Origin: Hyphomicrobiales bacterium
GTDB taxonomy: Bacteria; Pseudomonadota; Alphaproteobacteria; Parvibaculales; Parvibaculaceae
Direction of reading: 5' to 3'
Assembly: GCA_015655095.1 (NCBI GenBank)
Contig: JAATFR010000355.1
Span: 1 to 7,142 of the forward strand
DNA length: 7,142 bases
Positions 1 through 6,280 of this stretch are shown in pieces. Positions within the stretch are counted from its first letter, which is position 1. Each line of letters begins with the position of its first letter. The position numbers were made by a program, and so were the translations under genes. The notes under the pieces were generated by a model. That model did no database searches, was not told the origin of the DNA, and was given only the letters and a program-made list of their open reading frames with translations.

Positions 1-1745
1 AGCCTATAATATACGTGACCCAACGCAGAGCCGTACAACTTGACAGGAGAGCCGTTTTTGGTGGCAGCTTCGATGAATAGGTCGAGAAAGTCATCGTTTC
101 TTATTAATTCAGGATCAGGCTGATATACAAGTGCCACTTTTTTTGGGGGAATTGTCGATAGGTTTGCGTGATTCTTCACGACATGCTCACGGAACTGACC
201 CTTGCTGGTGTCTGTGTAATGATGAAACTCTCTGGACCTGAACCAAGGTAAGTTTCTGCCAAGCTCCAACTCTTCAGGTATTTGGCAAAACCACATAATC
301 TGTGCATTTTCGCCAATCGTGTTGGCAATTTCTTGAGTTCGCCTAGCGACTTCAAAGATATCCGAACGTGTCAATACTTGCGATCGCCCTTTCGAGCCCA
401 AGACATCAACATACTCCCATGAGCCGTCATCATTTTCTGCTAGAAACATAGGTTTAAAGGTCGACTTGGTTGGAATAATCTTCTTCTGAGCTAACACTAT
501 TTCATAGGTGTCGTGCGGCAGGACTTGAATTCCGTCCGGCAGCCCCCATAGTGCATCCACCTGAACATAATTCCCATTTGGCTCGGCGTATGCCCACGCC
601 GACGATAGTGATGGAATGAATGCATGGAATAGAAACGCAATATTATTTACTTCGGCTCCGCGCTGCCCGAGCTTCTCCAGAGCATCCTTGCACCACGCCA
701 GCGCATCGCCCGCCGTTACCGTATCCGTCCTTGGAAGGTTAAAACGCGGGAACTCCGCTTGATCCACCTCGGTACGAACCACTGCTTTATTAAAAGTAAT
801 CAGCCGTATCTCAGCAATGAGTCGATCAGGGCCGCCATCTTCAGAAAGAATCTCAAGGAAGCGCGCCGCGTCAAGTTCATAAAGCCTTGGCGCTTGATCT
901 TGTTCCAGAAAGTCAAATTCCGATAAATTTCTTAATTTCTTCCACCTGGTTTCGGAGCCAATTATGAATGGCTTCAGTATGTTGAGTGGACCATCATATC
1001 TACCGCGCGACGAAGAGATCGGAGCAATCACTGATTTGGGATCAATCCCCCGATCAAGATGTGGCCAATCCAAGTCTAATTGGACGATATAGAGGTTCTT
1101 GCCATCGGAAACCCACTCGAGATGGCATCGAACGGGCGAAATCTGCTCACACCAGTGGCCAATAGCGCGGAGAAGCTGGTGCGGAGAACCCCTAGTAACA
1201 AGGGCATTTTCAGGGTTGGGGGAGTTTGCGAACTTTGAGTTCAATCCCTTTGCTGAGCTCTCCTGATCTTCAAGATCATACCGCCACTGGTTTCTTGTCG
1301 GCGACACACGGCTCTCATTTGATAGATGGCCCATCAAGACGGAATTGACACACCTCTGTGCGACAACTCCCATTCGCTCAGCTGGGTCAATTGCATGTGA
1401 TCTGGTGAAAATCTCGCAGATTGCACTTGAAATATCGGCTTCAGAGATGTTTTCAACTTTTATGGATTGATACTTTCCGCGATCCCTAATTGTTTCATTC
1501 TGCCCGCTCGTCCTTAATATTAAGCTATCGATTCTCTGTGCGACGACCCATGAAACAATCTTGTCCGCCGCCTCTCTCGAAAGCTTTCCAGTTCGCAGCC
1601 ACTCGTCAAAAAAACTGAGCTCCAAGGCGATCCATCCTGGCACCCAATTCTTAGGAAGTAACGATAGGCCCGCCGCCTTCGCGCCAAAATTTTGAGCATA
1701 CTTTTGGTGACGAGAGAAGGAAAGTTCGAGATCTTGCAGCAGCAT
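1..1745 (-). CDS. PEP synthase/PPDK-like ATP-grasp protein, N-terminal 581 residues (gene continues past left edge)
   Basis: This frame is open from an ATG at 1745 to the window edge, so the C-terminus is missing. Residues 18-226 follow the layout of the PPDK_N (PEP/pyruvate-binding ATP-grasp) domain: a G-x-K-A-A-G-L segment at 21-27, an L-R-T-S segment at 77-80 where kinases have V-R-S-S, and H-L-E-W followed by Y-I-V-Q at 208-222. K23, R78, E210 and Q222 are kept, and the E-to-Q spacing of 12 equals that of E323 and Q335 in Clostridium symbiosum PPDK. The Asp before the Glu is His208, and the Arg after the Gln is Asp224. Residues about 310-490 look like a second, more degenerate copy: V-V-R-T at 322-325, W-G-L-P-D-G at 400-405, and a closing W-F-C-Q. 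The start lies 9 nt after the membrane-protein stop, so the gene is probably co-transcribed with it. Known relatives phosphorylate pyruvate or rifampicin; activity and substrate here are unknown. The family assignment is by motif only. Confidence 0.72.
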   Translation of the reverse strand, partial: MLLQDLELSFSRHQKYAQNFGAKAAGLSLLPKNWVPGWIALELSFFDEWLRTGKLSREAADKIVSWVVAQRIDSLILRTSGQNETIRDRGKYQSIKVENISEADISSAICEIFTRSHAIDPAERMGVVAQRCVNSVLMGHLSNESRVSPTRNQWRYDLEDQESSAKGLNSKFANSPNPENALVTRGSPHQLLRAIGHWCEQISPVRCHLEWVSDGKNLYIVQLDLDWPHLDRGIDPKSVIAPISSSRGRYDGPLNILKPFIIGSETRWKKLRNLSEFDFLEQDQAPRLYELDAARFLEILSEDGGPDRLIAEIRLITFNKAVVRTEVDQAEFPRFNLPRTDTVTAGDALAWCKDALEKLGQRGAEVNNIAFLFHAFIPSLSSAWAYAEPNGNYVQVDALWGLPDGIQVLPHDTYEIVLAQKKIIPTKSTFKPMFLAENDDGSWEYVDVLGSKGRSQVLTRSDIFEVARRTQEIANTIGENAQIMWFCQIPEELELGRNLPWFRSREFHHYTDTSKGQFREHVVKNHANLSTIPPKKVALVYQPDPELIRNDDFLDLFIEAATKNGSPVKLYGSALGHVYYR

Positions 1746-1754
1746 GGCGCAATA

Positions 1755-2495
1755 TTAATCTTTCCCTAATGTTCCGAATATTTTTTGCGCAAAATTCTGC
1801 AAAGCCGCTAGAATATTGTCGGAGAAATAGCCAAAGATGAAGCCAAAACTTGCAGCCATAATGGGCGTGTCAAGCGTTTCATCCTTAAGAAACGGGACGG
1901 CTCCTGAGGCAAATAGGAAGCCCGTGAACAACGCGACAAGTGCGGAATTAAAAGGCACCACTATGCGCCACAAAAGGCGATCCCTGTGCCAAGCCCCTTT
2001 TGCAACAGAATGATACAGCCACTTTAAGCAAAAAATTGTCCCGCCGAGCATACCTGATATGGTGAGCGCAATCCATTTAACTGCTTCGCTTCTAATCTCA
2101 AATTGAAAGAAGTATGTGGTATAAACACCAGCATCACCTCCGATCTCAGACTTGGAGAGGGCTGGATCGATTAGGCATAAGGTTAGGGCTAGTAATAGCG
2201 CACCCAGATATCCGAATTCAAAGGTGATCTGCTTCCAAGCAGCCTTTGGGTATAAAGATGCGTATTCACCCCGCGCCCGCCCGTCCGTAAGATTCGCGTT
2301 TTCATGCACTTTCGCCAGATCGTCGCAATCCAGCTCTGCGGGGTCAATGACAGGCTTGCCGAGGACTAATTGATCTGGCGTCACCTCCACCGAACTACTG
2401 TTGACGGCATCGCCAGCAGTGTCGACTCCACCTTCAATCTCCGGGGAGTTTTTAAGTGGAGACTGGATTCTGGTGAGGATAGGTTTTTCTGTCAA
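1755..2495 (-). CDS. Four-helix membrane protein with acidic N-terminal cytoplasmic-type tail
   Basis: This 246-residue protein matches no family I can name. Residues 1-85 are hydrophilic and acidic without a signal peptide. Hydrophobic stretches at about 92-110, 140-162, 178-202 and 210-233 predict four transmembrane helices. A conserved-looking ending, G-Y-F-S-D-N-I followed by an amphipathic segment to F-G, follows the last helix. The start is a TTG at 2495 overlapping the HIT gene's stop as TTGA, with GGTGA 6 nt upstream; no ATG occurs before Met149, so TTG (or a GTG at codon 37) must be used. The overlap implies translational coupling to the HIT protein. Between two nucleotide-handling proteins it could be a membrane anchor or a pore-type effector; that role is inferred from context alone. 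Confidence 0.8.
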   Translation of the reverse strand: MTEKPILTRIQSPLKNSPEIEGGVDTAGDAVNSSSVEVTPDQLVLGKPVIDPAELDCDDLAKVHENANLTDGRARGEYASLYPKAAWKQITFEFGYLGALLLALTLCLIDPALSKSEIGGDAGVYTTYFFQFEIRSEAVKWIALTISGMLGGTIFCLKWLYHSVAKGAWHRDRLLWRIVVPFNSALVALFTGFLFASGAVPFLKDETLDTPIMAASFGFIFGYFSDNILAALQNFAQKIFGTLGKD

Positions 2496-3106
2496 GCAGT
2501 TTCACCAAATGTCTCAGACATTGCCCACACCCGATCCAAACGAGGCTCGGCTTTATAATCCCAAGTGTCTTTTCCGAGCTTCTTCGCTATAATCATTCTA
2601 AACCACTGCGACGTTTTGCATTGCGGATTTGCAATCATGCTCCGTGCGCCGGATTGGACAAAAATATACTCTTCGCCTTTAGTCGCATTGACTGAAAGCT
2701 CTGATGCATCTGTGGATTCACGCCAGCCATGCTCAGCATCCATGCACTCTGAAATCAAGTCAAAGGGCAAAGCGACCATGTGCAAGTGCGCCTGATCTAC
2801 TCCACAGCTTACGATGCCCCCCATGCGCCCGCCATGTTCGAACTCAAACAGACCTGCATCACCACAAACTGTGGAAGCGCGCCCCCTGACCTTGTCCCGG
2901 ATTTCGACAAGAGAATATCTCTCGATATCTGTAACTTCACTTATGCTGGGCATTGGACGCTTAGGCACTATTAAGATCCAGAAATCAACCAAGGCTCCCA
3001 GAGATGGAAGTGCAACGAAGTGCTCGTTTTCATATACCACAAGATCAAACTGTGGTTTCTCTGCACTGCCAGGCTGAGTAAGCCAGGTGAATTTTCCGCT
3101 CAACAT
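2492..3106 (-). CDS. HIT-like (histidine triad) nucleotide hydrolase/transferase family protein
   Basis: This is the first gene of the three-gene cassette, 204 residues long from an ATG at 3106. The HIT signature lies at 104-112, D-Q-A-H-L-H-M-V-A, preceded by an F-E-H-G-G segment at 89-93 typical of longer HIT proteins. The usual H-x-H-x-H triad is Q105-x-H107-x-H109: the first His is Gln, while the central His, the nucleophile in Hint/GalT enzymes, is kept. A C-terminal segment (Q167-W-F-R through about 200) resembles the tail of CwfJ/HIT-like proteins. HIT enzymes act on nucleotide phosphoramidates, dinucleoside polyphosphates or nucleotidyl sugars, usually in the cytoplasm; the substrate here is unknown. 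A weak GAAAGA ribosome site lies 8 nt before the ATG. The last codons overlap the membrane gene by 4 nt. Confidence 0.8.
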   Translation of the reverse strand: MLSGKFTWLTQPGSAEKPQFDLVVYENEHFVALPSLGALVDFWILIVPKRPMPSISEVTDIERYSLVEIRDKVRGRASTVCGDAGLFEFEHGGRMGGIVSCGVDQAHLHMVALPFDLISECMDAEHGWRESTDASELSVNATKGEEYIFVQSGARSMIANPQCKTSQWFRMIIAKKLGKDTWDYKAEPRLDRVWAMSETFGETA

Positions 3107-3138
3107 ATGCTTTATCTTTCAAGCCATGGAGCTGGCCG

Positions 3139-3166
3139 CTCCTACTCGAAAACATACAGGTGTCAA
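3139..3166 (-). promoter_or_regulatory. Candidate promoter of the HIT/membrane/PEP-like cassette
   Basis: On the minus strand a perfect TTGACA (3166-3161) is followed after 16 nt by TAGGAG (3144-3139), a poor -10 that matches three of six consensus bases. It would place transcription start about 25 nt before the HIT ATG, a sensible distance. The -35 is convincing, the -10 is not. Confidence 0.35.
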
Positions 3167-3360
3167 GACAAAATGTACAGCGGTCTGTGGAAAATCTCGC
3201 TGGCGTCGAGGTGATCGCGCTCTTCGAATTTAATATTTAATATCAATAAGATAAATGGACATCTTGCTTCGAGTGCGGGACGAAGATCTTCCTGCGCACG
3301 TCTCCCGAGGTATGGAAACGGCGGAGCTCTTCTCTATCACGATAACGGTACCCGCCCGGT
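3167..3360. other. Gene-free spacer between Shedu and the HIT cassette
   Basis: No credible gene lies here. It contains an AT-rich patch at about 3226-3255 with a TTTAATA tandem duplication, and a perfect 10-bp palindrome GAAGATCTTC at 3282-3291. I see no clear intrinsic terminator after the Shedu stop on either strand. The AT-rich patch could hold a second promoter or mark a junction between separately acquired segments. Confidence 0.5.
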
Positions 3361-4515
3361 TCATATCACACGGTGCCGGGTTACAACATCGATGGCACCG
3401 TGGCTGACGTTTTCTATCAGTGCCCGCGCCCTCTCCTCGAGCCAGTCGAACCCGGCTATCCGCACATTCTGACGGCGCTGCTTCGCCCGCTCAAGAGCCT
3501 CTGACTGCGTATGATTGAGACCTGCCTCGGTGCCGATGATCACGAGGCAATCGGCCCTACGGTATTTGGGAAAGTGCGCGCGCGCCTCCCGGACTCTCTC
3601 CGATAGGGAGCTTTCATATTCAACCGCTTGGTTCTCGGCATGGGTTGCCTCGCTACTCAGCTGATTTCCCTTGGTCATAAGCAGCTTACCCGGGCATTCG
3701 ATCTCGACCACGAGATAGCTGTCATCAGCCCTACGGATCACGAAGTCTGGTTCGAGGGCGCCATGGAGGTCAGGCTGGCTCCAGACCTGGACGGCCATCG
3801 GGTCGAGTAGTTGCGGGTAGCGGCAGAAGAAGGCCTGAAAGGCTGGTTCGTCGTCCGGGCTTTCGGCGATCAGCCGGCGATAGTGGTCGAGCACGGGTGG
3901 TCCGAAGCGGAGCCATTTCACCCCGAGGGCAGCGACCAGCGTTTCCACCACGTCCTGCCGGTCCATGAGATGTATTAGGCTCTGGCTCAGCGGCATCATG
4001 AGATCTTCCGTCGGCAGCGATAGGATTAGCGTACGCAGGGCGTGGCTTGCATCTGATCGCATTGTCCTGGAATTCGCCTTTGCATTCGCGGCTTTCTGGA
4101 TCGGCGGGGCAACCCTGAACATCGAAGCCGACGAGATTGTTCCATCTAGCGCAGCGATGCTGAAAAGCGTGAGTGCAGCGGATTTACTCTTCACCGTGTG
4201 ATGCGTCAACGCGATCTCGATCATTAAGCCCATGCCCTCGGCACCCCAAGCCATCAGAGCAGCGTATGCCGGGAACGTGACGAAGAGGTCGTCTGCATCA
4301 CGCGCTACTGCTTCGACACGGCCACGGGCAGCCAGCCCACCGTCGATAATGGCAGCTTCGAGCAGGTCGCATAGTTCTGCAGCGTTCGAAAAAATCTCAA
4401 TTCTCCCGTACTTCTTGTCAGGAGCTACCATGAGCAATAAAGTCGGCTCGATTTCAAGATCGTTCTCTATACACGACAGGACGGGGCTTTCGACCAGTCC
4501 TCCCCATGAAATCAA
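3361..4515 (-). CDS. sduA: Shedu-family (DUF4263) anti-phage nuclease
   Basis: This 384-residue protein has a C-terminal DUF4263 / Shedu PD-(D/E)XK nuclease domain at about 220-310. The visible elements are the leading E-x-x-F-Q-x-F segment with Y-P-Q-L-L (223-237), E-P-D-F-V-I at 255-260 giving the metal-binding Asp257, V-V-E-I-E-C-P at 269-275 giving Glu271, and a Gln296-x-x-x-Y segment. The usual ExK lysine is Glu273. Shedu proteins are single-gene anti-phage systems whose oligomers cut DNA. Residues 1-200 form a variable N-terminal region, probably the sensor, with no domain I recognise. The start is a TTG at 4515; the frame stays open upstream only to a TAG at 4576-4578 with no other start codon, so the alternative is the ATG at codon 29. 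No strong ribosome site is visible. It stands alone, 254 nt upstream of the HIT cassette on the same strand. Confidence 0.85.
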   Translation of the reverse strand: MISWGGLVESPVLSCIENDLEIEPTLLLMVAPDKKYGRIEIFSNAAELCDLLEAAIIDGGLAARGRVEAVARDADDLFVTFPAYAALMAWGAEGMGLMIEIALTHHTVKSKSAALTLFSIAALDGTISSASMFRVAPPIQKAANAKANSRTMRSDASHALRTLILSLPTEDLMMPLSQSLIHLMDRQDVVETLVAALGVKWLRFGPPVLDHYRRLIAESPDDEPAFQAFFCRYPQLLDPMAVQVWSQPDLHGALEPDFVIRRADDSYLVVEIECPGKLLMTKGNQLSSEATHAENQAVEYESSLSERVREARAHFPKYRRADCLVIIGTEAGLNHTQSEALERAKQRRQNVRIAGFDWLEERARALIENVSHGAIDVVTRHRVI

Positions 4516-4596
4516 TGCTTCATGCCACGGAAGGCCTCGATAGGCTGTAGTCTTGGACGCGCTTTGCCGATCAGCCTAGCACTGGACGTTGGCTTC

Positions 4597-4619
4597 CGGC
4601 AAAGATCTGCCGTTCGGCA
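4597..4619. repeat. Three alternating 5-bp inverted arms upstream of Shedu
   Basis: The sequence reads CGGCA, 6 nt, TGCCG, TT, CGGCA. Either neighbouring pair can form a palindrome or hairpin, giving two mutually exclusive structures. It lies about 80 nt upstream of the Shedu start codon, so it could be an operator or a switchable hairpin in the leader; chance is possible in GC-rich DNA. Confidence 0.45.
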
Positions 4620-4752
4620 TGCGCTCATTAACTACAGGAATGTCCCGCATGGCCGCCATCTTGGCCGGGTGATTGCTGCGGGGGAAGGCGAACGGCAGCT
4701 TCCGGCGATACAGCCACGCAGCATTGGTTGGCGCCGACCGGCAGTTATGGGT

Positions 4753-4781
4753 CGACCCCGCCTTTCTTGGGCGGCGGGTCG
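4753..4781. repeat. GC-rich hairpin in the gene-free region
   Basis: CGACCCCGCC pairs with GGCGGCGGGTCG across a 7-nt pyrimidine-rich loop, with a 2-nt bulge in the second arm. No T-run follows on either strand, so it is not a standard intrinsic terminator, although it lies between the TetR stop and the Shedu gene on their shared strand. Confidence 0.45.
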
Positions 4782-4898
4782 AGTGATCCTGTCAAACTTC
4801 GGTTTCTGACCAGCAGCCCTTTGCCTTCACTCGAGTGGGCTGCAACAGGCTGGAGCACTTCGCGGTGCGGCAGGAACTCACAACCTAAGGCTCGCTAT

Positions 4899-5507
4899 TC
4901 AGCCCGGGGTGATCGCGCATCGGATGAGCATCGTGGTGAAGCGCCTTCGCTCGGCCTCATCACACTCTATGCGCTGCATCGAACCCCAAACCGGAAAATC
5001 CGTCAGCGAAAACACAAGCTGAAGCACCGCGTCCGACAGGGTCTCGTCTTTCAAGGCCTCGCGCACAAGCGCCGCAACGCCCGCGTCCACGGCGTGCAGA
5101 AACTGGTCCAGTTCCGGGATGAGATGCCGATCGGCATATGCCTTGGTGAGCCGGAGCGCCCCCCGCCGGTAAAACCCATCCAGTTCATCGACAAGACGCG
5201 GCAAACGATCCTCCAACCCGTCGAGCCCCTCGAATATCCCTGGGGCCTGTTCGGGTCTCGGCGGTGCCATCTCCTGCCAGACATGGGCGCCGCAGGCCGT
5301 CACCAGAGAGCCCAAGGTGGGAAAGTGCCGGTAGACCGTGGCCGCGCCGATGCCGGCGCGCCTGGCGACATCCACAAAGGAGGTTGCGGCGACGCCCTGC
5401 TCATCGTGCAGCTGCATCGTAGCCGCGATGATGCGCTCGCGGGTTTCGTCCTGGGTCTGTGCGCGCCCGGTCATCCGATAGGCGCGGCGGTTTGTTCGAT
5501 CTTCCAT
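4899..5507 (-). CDS. TetR/AcrR-family transcriptional repressor
   Basis: The 202-residue length is typical of TetR regulators. Residues about 18-65 form the TetR_N helix-turn-helix: an R-E-R-I-I-A-A-T helix, then F-V-D-V-A-R-R-A-G-I-G, then the recognition helix ending A-T-V-Y-R-H-F-P. The rest is the variable ligand-binding and dimerisation domain. The ATG at 5507 is chosen because the longer frame from 5672 would run through the divergent cupin start and promoter; a second ATG at 5474 (codon 12) sits closer to the conserved domain, and neither start has a clear ribosome site. It faces away from the cupin gene across an 82-nt gap with inverted repeats, the usual layout for a repressor controlling itself and its neighbour. 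The ligand is unknown. Confidence 0.9.
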   Translation of the reverse strand: MEDRTNRRAYRMTGRAQTQDETRERIIAATMQLHDEQGVAATSFVDVARRAGIGAATVYRHFPTLGSLVTACGAHVWQEMAPPRPEQAPGIFEGLDGLEDRLPRLVDELDGFYRRGALRLTKAYADRHLIPELDQFLHAVDAGVAALVREALKDETLSDAVLQLVFSLTDFPVWGSMQRIECDEAERRRFTTMLIRCAITPG

Positions 5508-5522
5508 ATTGACGATATAAGG

Positions 5523-5543
5523 ATTCCGTGGAATTGTTATTCC
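5523..5543. promoter_or_regulatory. Candidate TetR operator: alternating ATTCC/GGAAT arms
   Basis: ATTCC-GT-GGAAT-TGTT-ATTCC gives two overlapping perfect palindromes sharing the central GGAAT arm. It lies in the middle of the TetR-cupin divergent gap, where binding would block both promoters. Paired half-sites of this kind suit a TetR dimer pair, but the match to this regulator is inferred from position. Confidence 0.5.
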
Positions 5544-5547
5544 GGTA

Positions 5548-5570
5548 AATTGCCCCATCCCGAGGCAATT
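5548..5570. promoter_or_regulatory. Second inverted repeat, AATTGCC / GGCAATT
   Basis: This is a perfect 7-bp inverted repeat around a 9-nt spacer (CCATCCCGA), placed just before the cupin ribosome site and inside the likely 5' leader or promoter of that gene. It may be a second operator of different sequence from the ATTCC/GGAAT site, or a leader hairpin. No confident -35/-10 pair is visible on either strand of the gap; a TTGACG at 5509-5514 on the plus strand is the best -35. Confidence 0.45.
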
Positions 5571-5577
5571 GTCCAGC

Positions 5578-5582
5578 GAGGA
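5578..5582 (+). promoter_or_regulatory. Ribosome binding site of the cupin gene
   Basis: GAGGA lies 7 nt before the ATG at 5590. It decides the start in favour of this ATG over the in-frame TTG at 5569, which lies inside the inverted repeat. Confidence 0.75.
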
Positions 5583-5589
5583 TCGCACC

Positions 5590-6060
5590 ATGAACGTGAT
5601 TGCCCCCACCGCCACACCCATGCCGTCGAACGTCGAGGAACGCCGGTTTCTCGGCCTGCCGACCAGGATCAAGGCAAGCCGCTATCTGACCAGCGGCCAG
5701 TTCAGCCTGATCGAGCAGATCATCCCGACCGGGTTCGAGTCGCCCTGGCATGTGCATCACTCCGAGGATGAGGCCTTCTACGTCATCGAGGGGCAGATGT
5801 CGGTGATCACCGAAGGCGCCAGCACCGTGTTGCAAGCCGGGGGCTTCGCCTTCGGTCCGCGCGGCATTCCGCACGGCTTCCGGGTTGAAGGGGAAGGCCC
5901 GGCGCGGATCTTGCTGATGACGACGGGAAGCGACTTTGCCGATTTCATCGCCGAGACGAGCGTGCCCAGCGACACGCCACCGGCCGCTCCAGATATGGCG
6001 TTCCTGGTGGCAGCGGCGGCACGGCACAATGTCGCCATCCTTGGTCCGCTCCCGCAATAG
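5590..6060 (+). CDS. Small single-domain cupin protein (quercetinase-like cupin_2)
   Basis: This 156-residue protein carries one cupin beta-barrel. Motif 1 is P-W-H-V-H-H-S-E-D-E-A-F-Y-V-I-E-G at about 53-69, supplying the metal-binding HxH and Glu. Motif 2 is F-G-P-R-G-I-P-H-G-F at about 91-100, supplying the fourth ligand, His98. All four usual metal ligands (three His, one Glu) therefore appear present, so an active metal enzyme, such as a dioxygenase or isomerase acting on a small aromatic or oxidised compound, is plausible. The substrate cannot be read from sequence. There is no signal peptide, so it should be cytoplasmic. It is divergent from the TetR gene and is that regulator's most likely target. 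The C-terminal 35 residues, with an Ala/Pro-rich stretch, lie outside the barrel. Confidence 0.88.
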   Translation: MNVIAPTATPMPSNVEERRFLGLPTRIKASRYLTSGQFSLIEQIIPTGFESPWHVHHSEDEAFYVIEGQMSVITEGASTVLQAGGFAFGPRGIPHGFRVEGEGPARILLMTTGSDFADFIAETSVPSDTPPAAPDMAFLVAAAARHNVAILGPLPQ

Positions 6061-6280
6061 GACGATAGGTTTGGTGGTGCCCGTAGAACGGCCCTTCCGG
6101 TAGATCCTGCTGCAATGTAGCCTTTCTGCGCGCTGCAGGTGTAAACGACCGCTCCGTCCCGATCCCGACCATCATCGCCGGGTCCCTGCCGCGGCACCAG
6201 TTGAGCTGTGGCTTCGGGGAATGGGGCATACAGCATGGGTCGCGGCCGACCTATCCTGTCCTTAGAGCGGGACGCGTGTC
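6061..6280. other. Convergent intergenic region between cupin and LysR genes
   Basis: The cupin gene enters from the left and the LysR gene ends at 6281 from the right. Frames on the minus strand are open but run antisense into the cupin gene and show no domain, so I do not call a gene. No hairpin with a T-run was found for either convergent transcript. Confidence 0.5.

Larger units (their letters stand above)
4516..4898. other. Gene-free region between Shedu and the TetR gene
   Basis: I find no credible gene in these 383 bases. Plus-strand frames are open here, but their translations are low-complexity, rich in Arg, Ser, Pro and Gly, and lack any domain; one of them runs antisense through the TetR gene. 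The region holds the inverted repeats listed separately and must include the promoter of the Shedu gene, for which I see no good match. It lies at the change from the intermediate-GC Shedu gene to GC-rich sequence, so it could be the remnant of an insertion junction; no transposase fragment or terminal repeat was recognised. Confidence 0.5.

Noticed and set aside
2152..3214. Several short plus-strand frames across the HIT and membrane genes
   Set aside because: All are antisense to the two clear minus-strand genes and lack ribosome sites and domains.
3106..4515. Shedu and the HIT cassette as a single operon
   Set aside because: A 254-nt gap with its own TTGACA -35 element separates them, and their base composition differs, so independent units are more likely; read-through cannot be excluded because no terminator was seen.
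5508..5672. N-terminal extension of the TetR protein by 55 codons
   Set aside because: It would overlap the divergent promoter region and the cupin coding start, and the extra residues match no TetR feature.
4728..5771. A 347-codon plus-strand open frame through the TetR region
   Set aside because: It runs antisense to the TetR gene and then into the cupin gene in another frame; the translation is Arg/Gly/Pro-rich with no domain. Long antisense frames are expected in GC-rich coding DNA.
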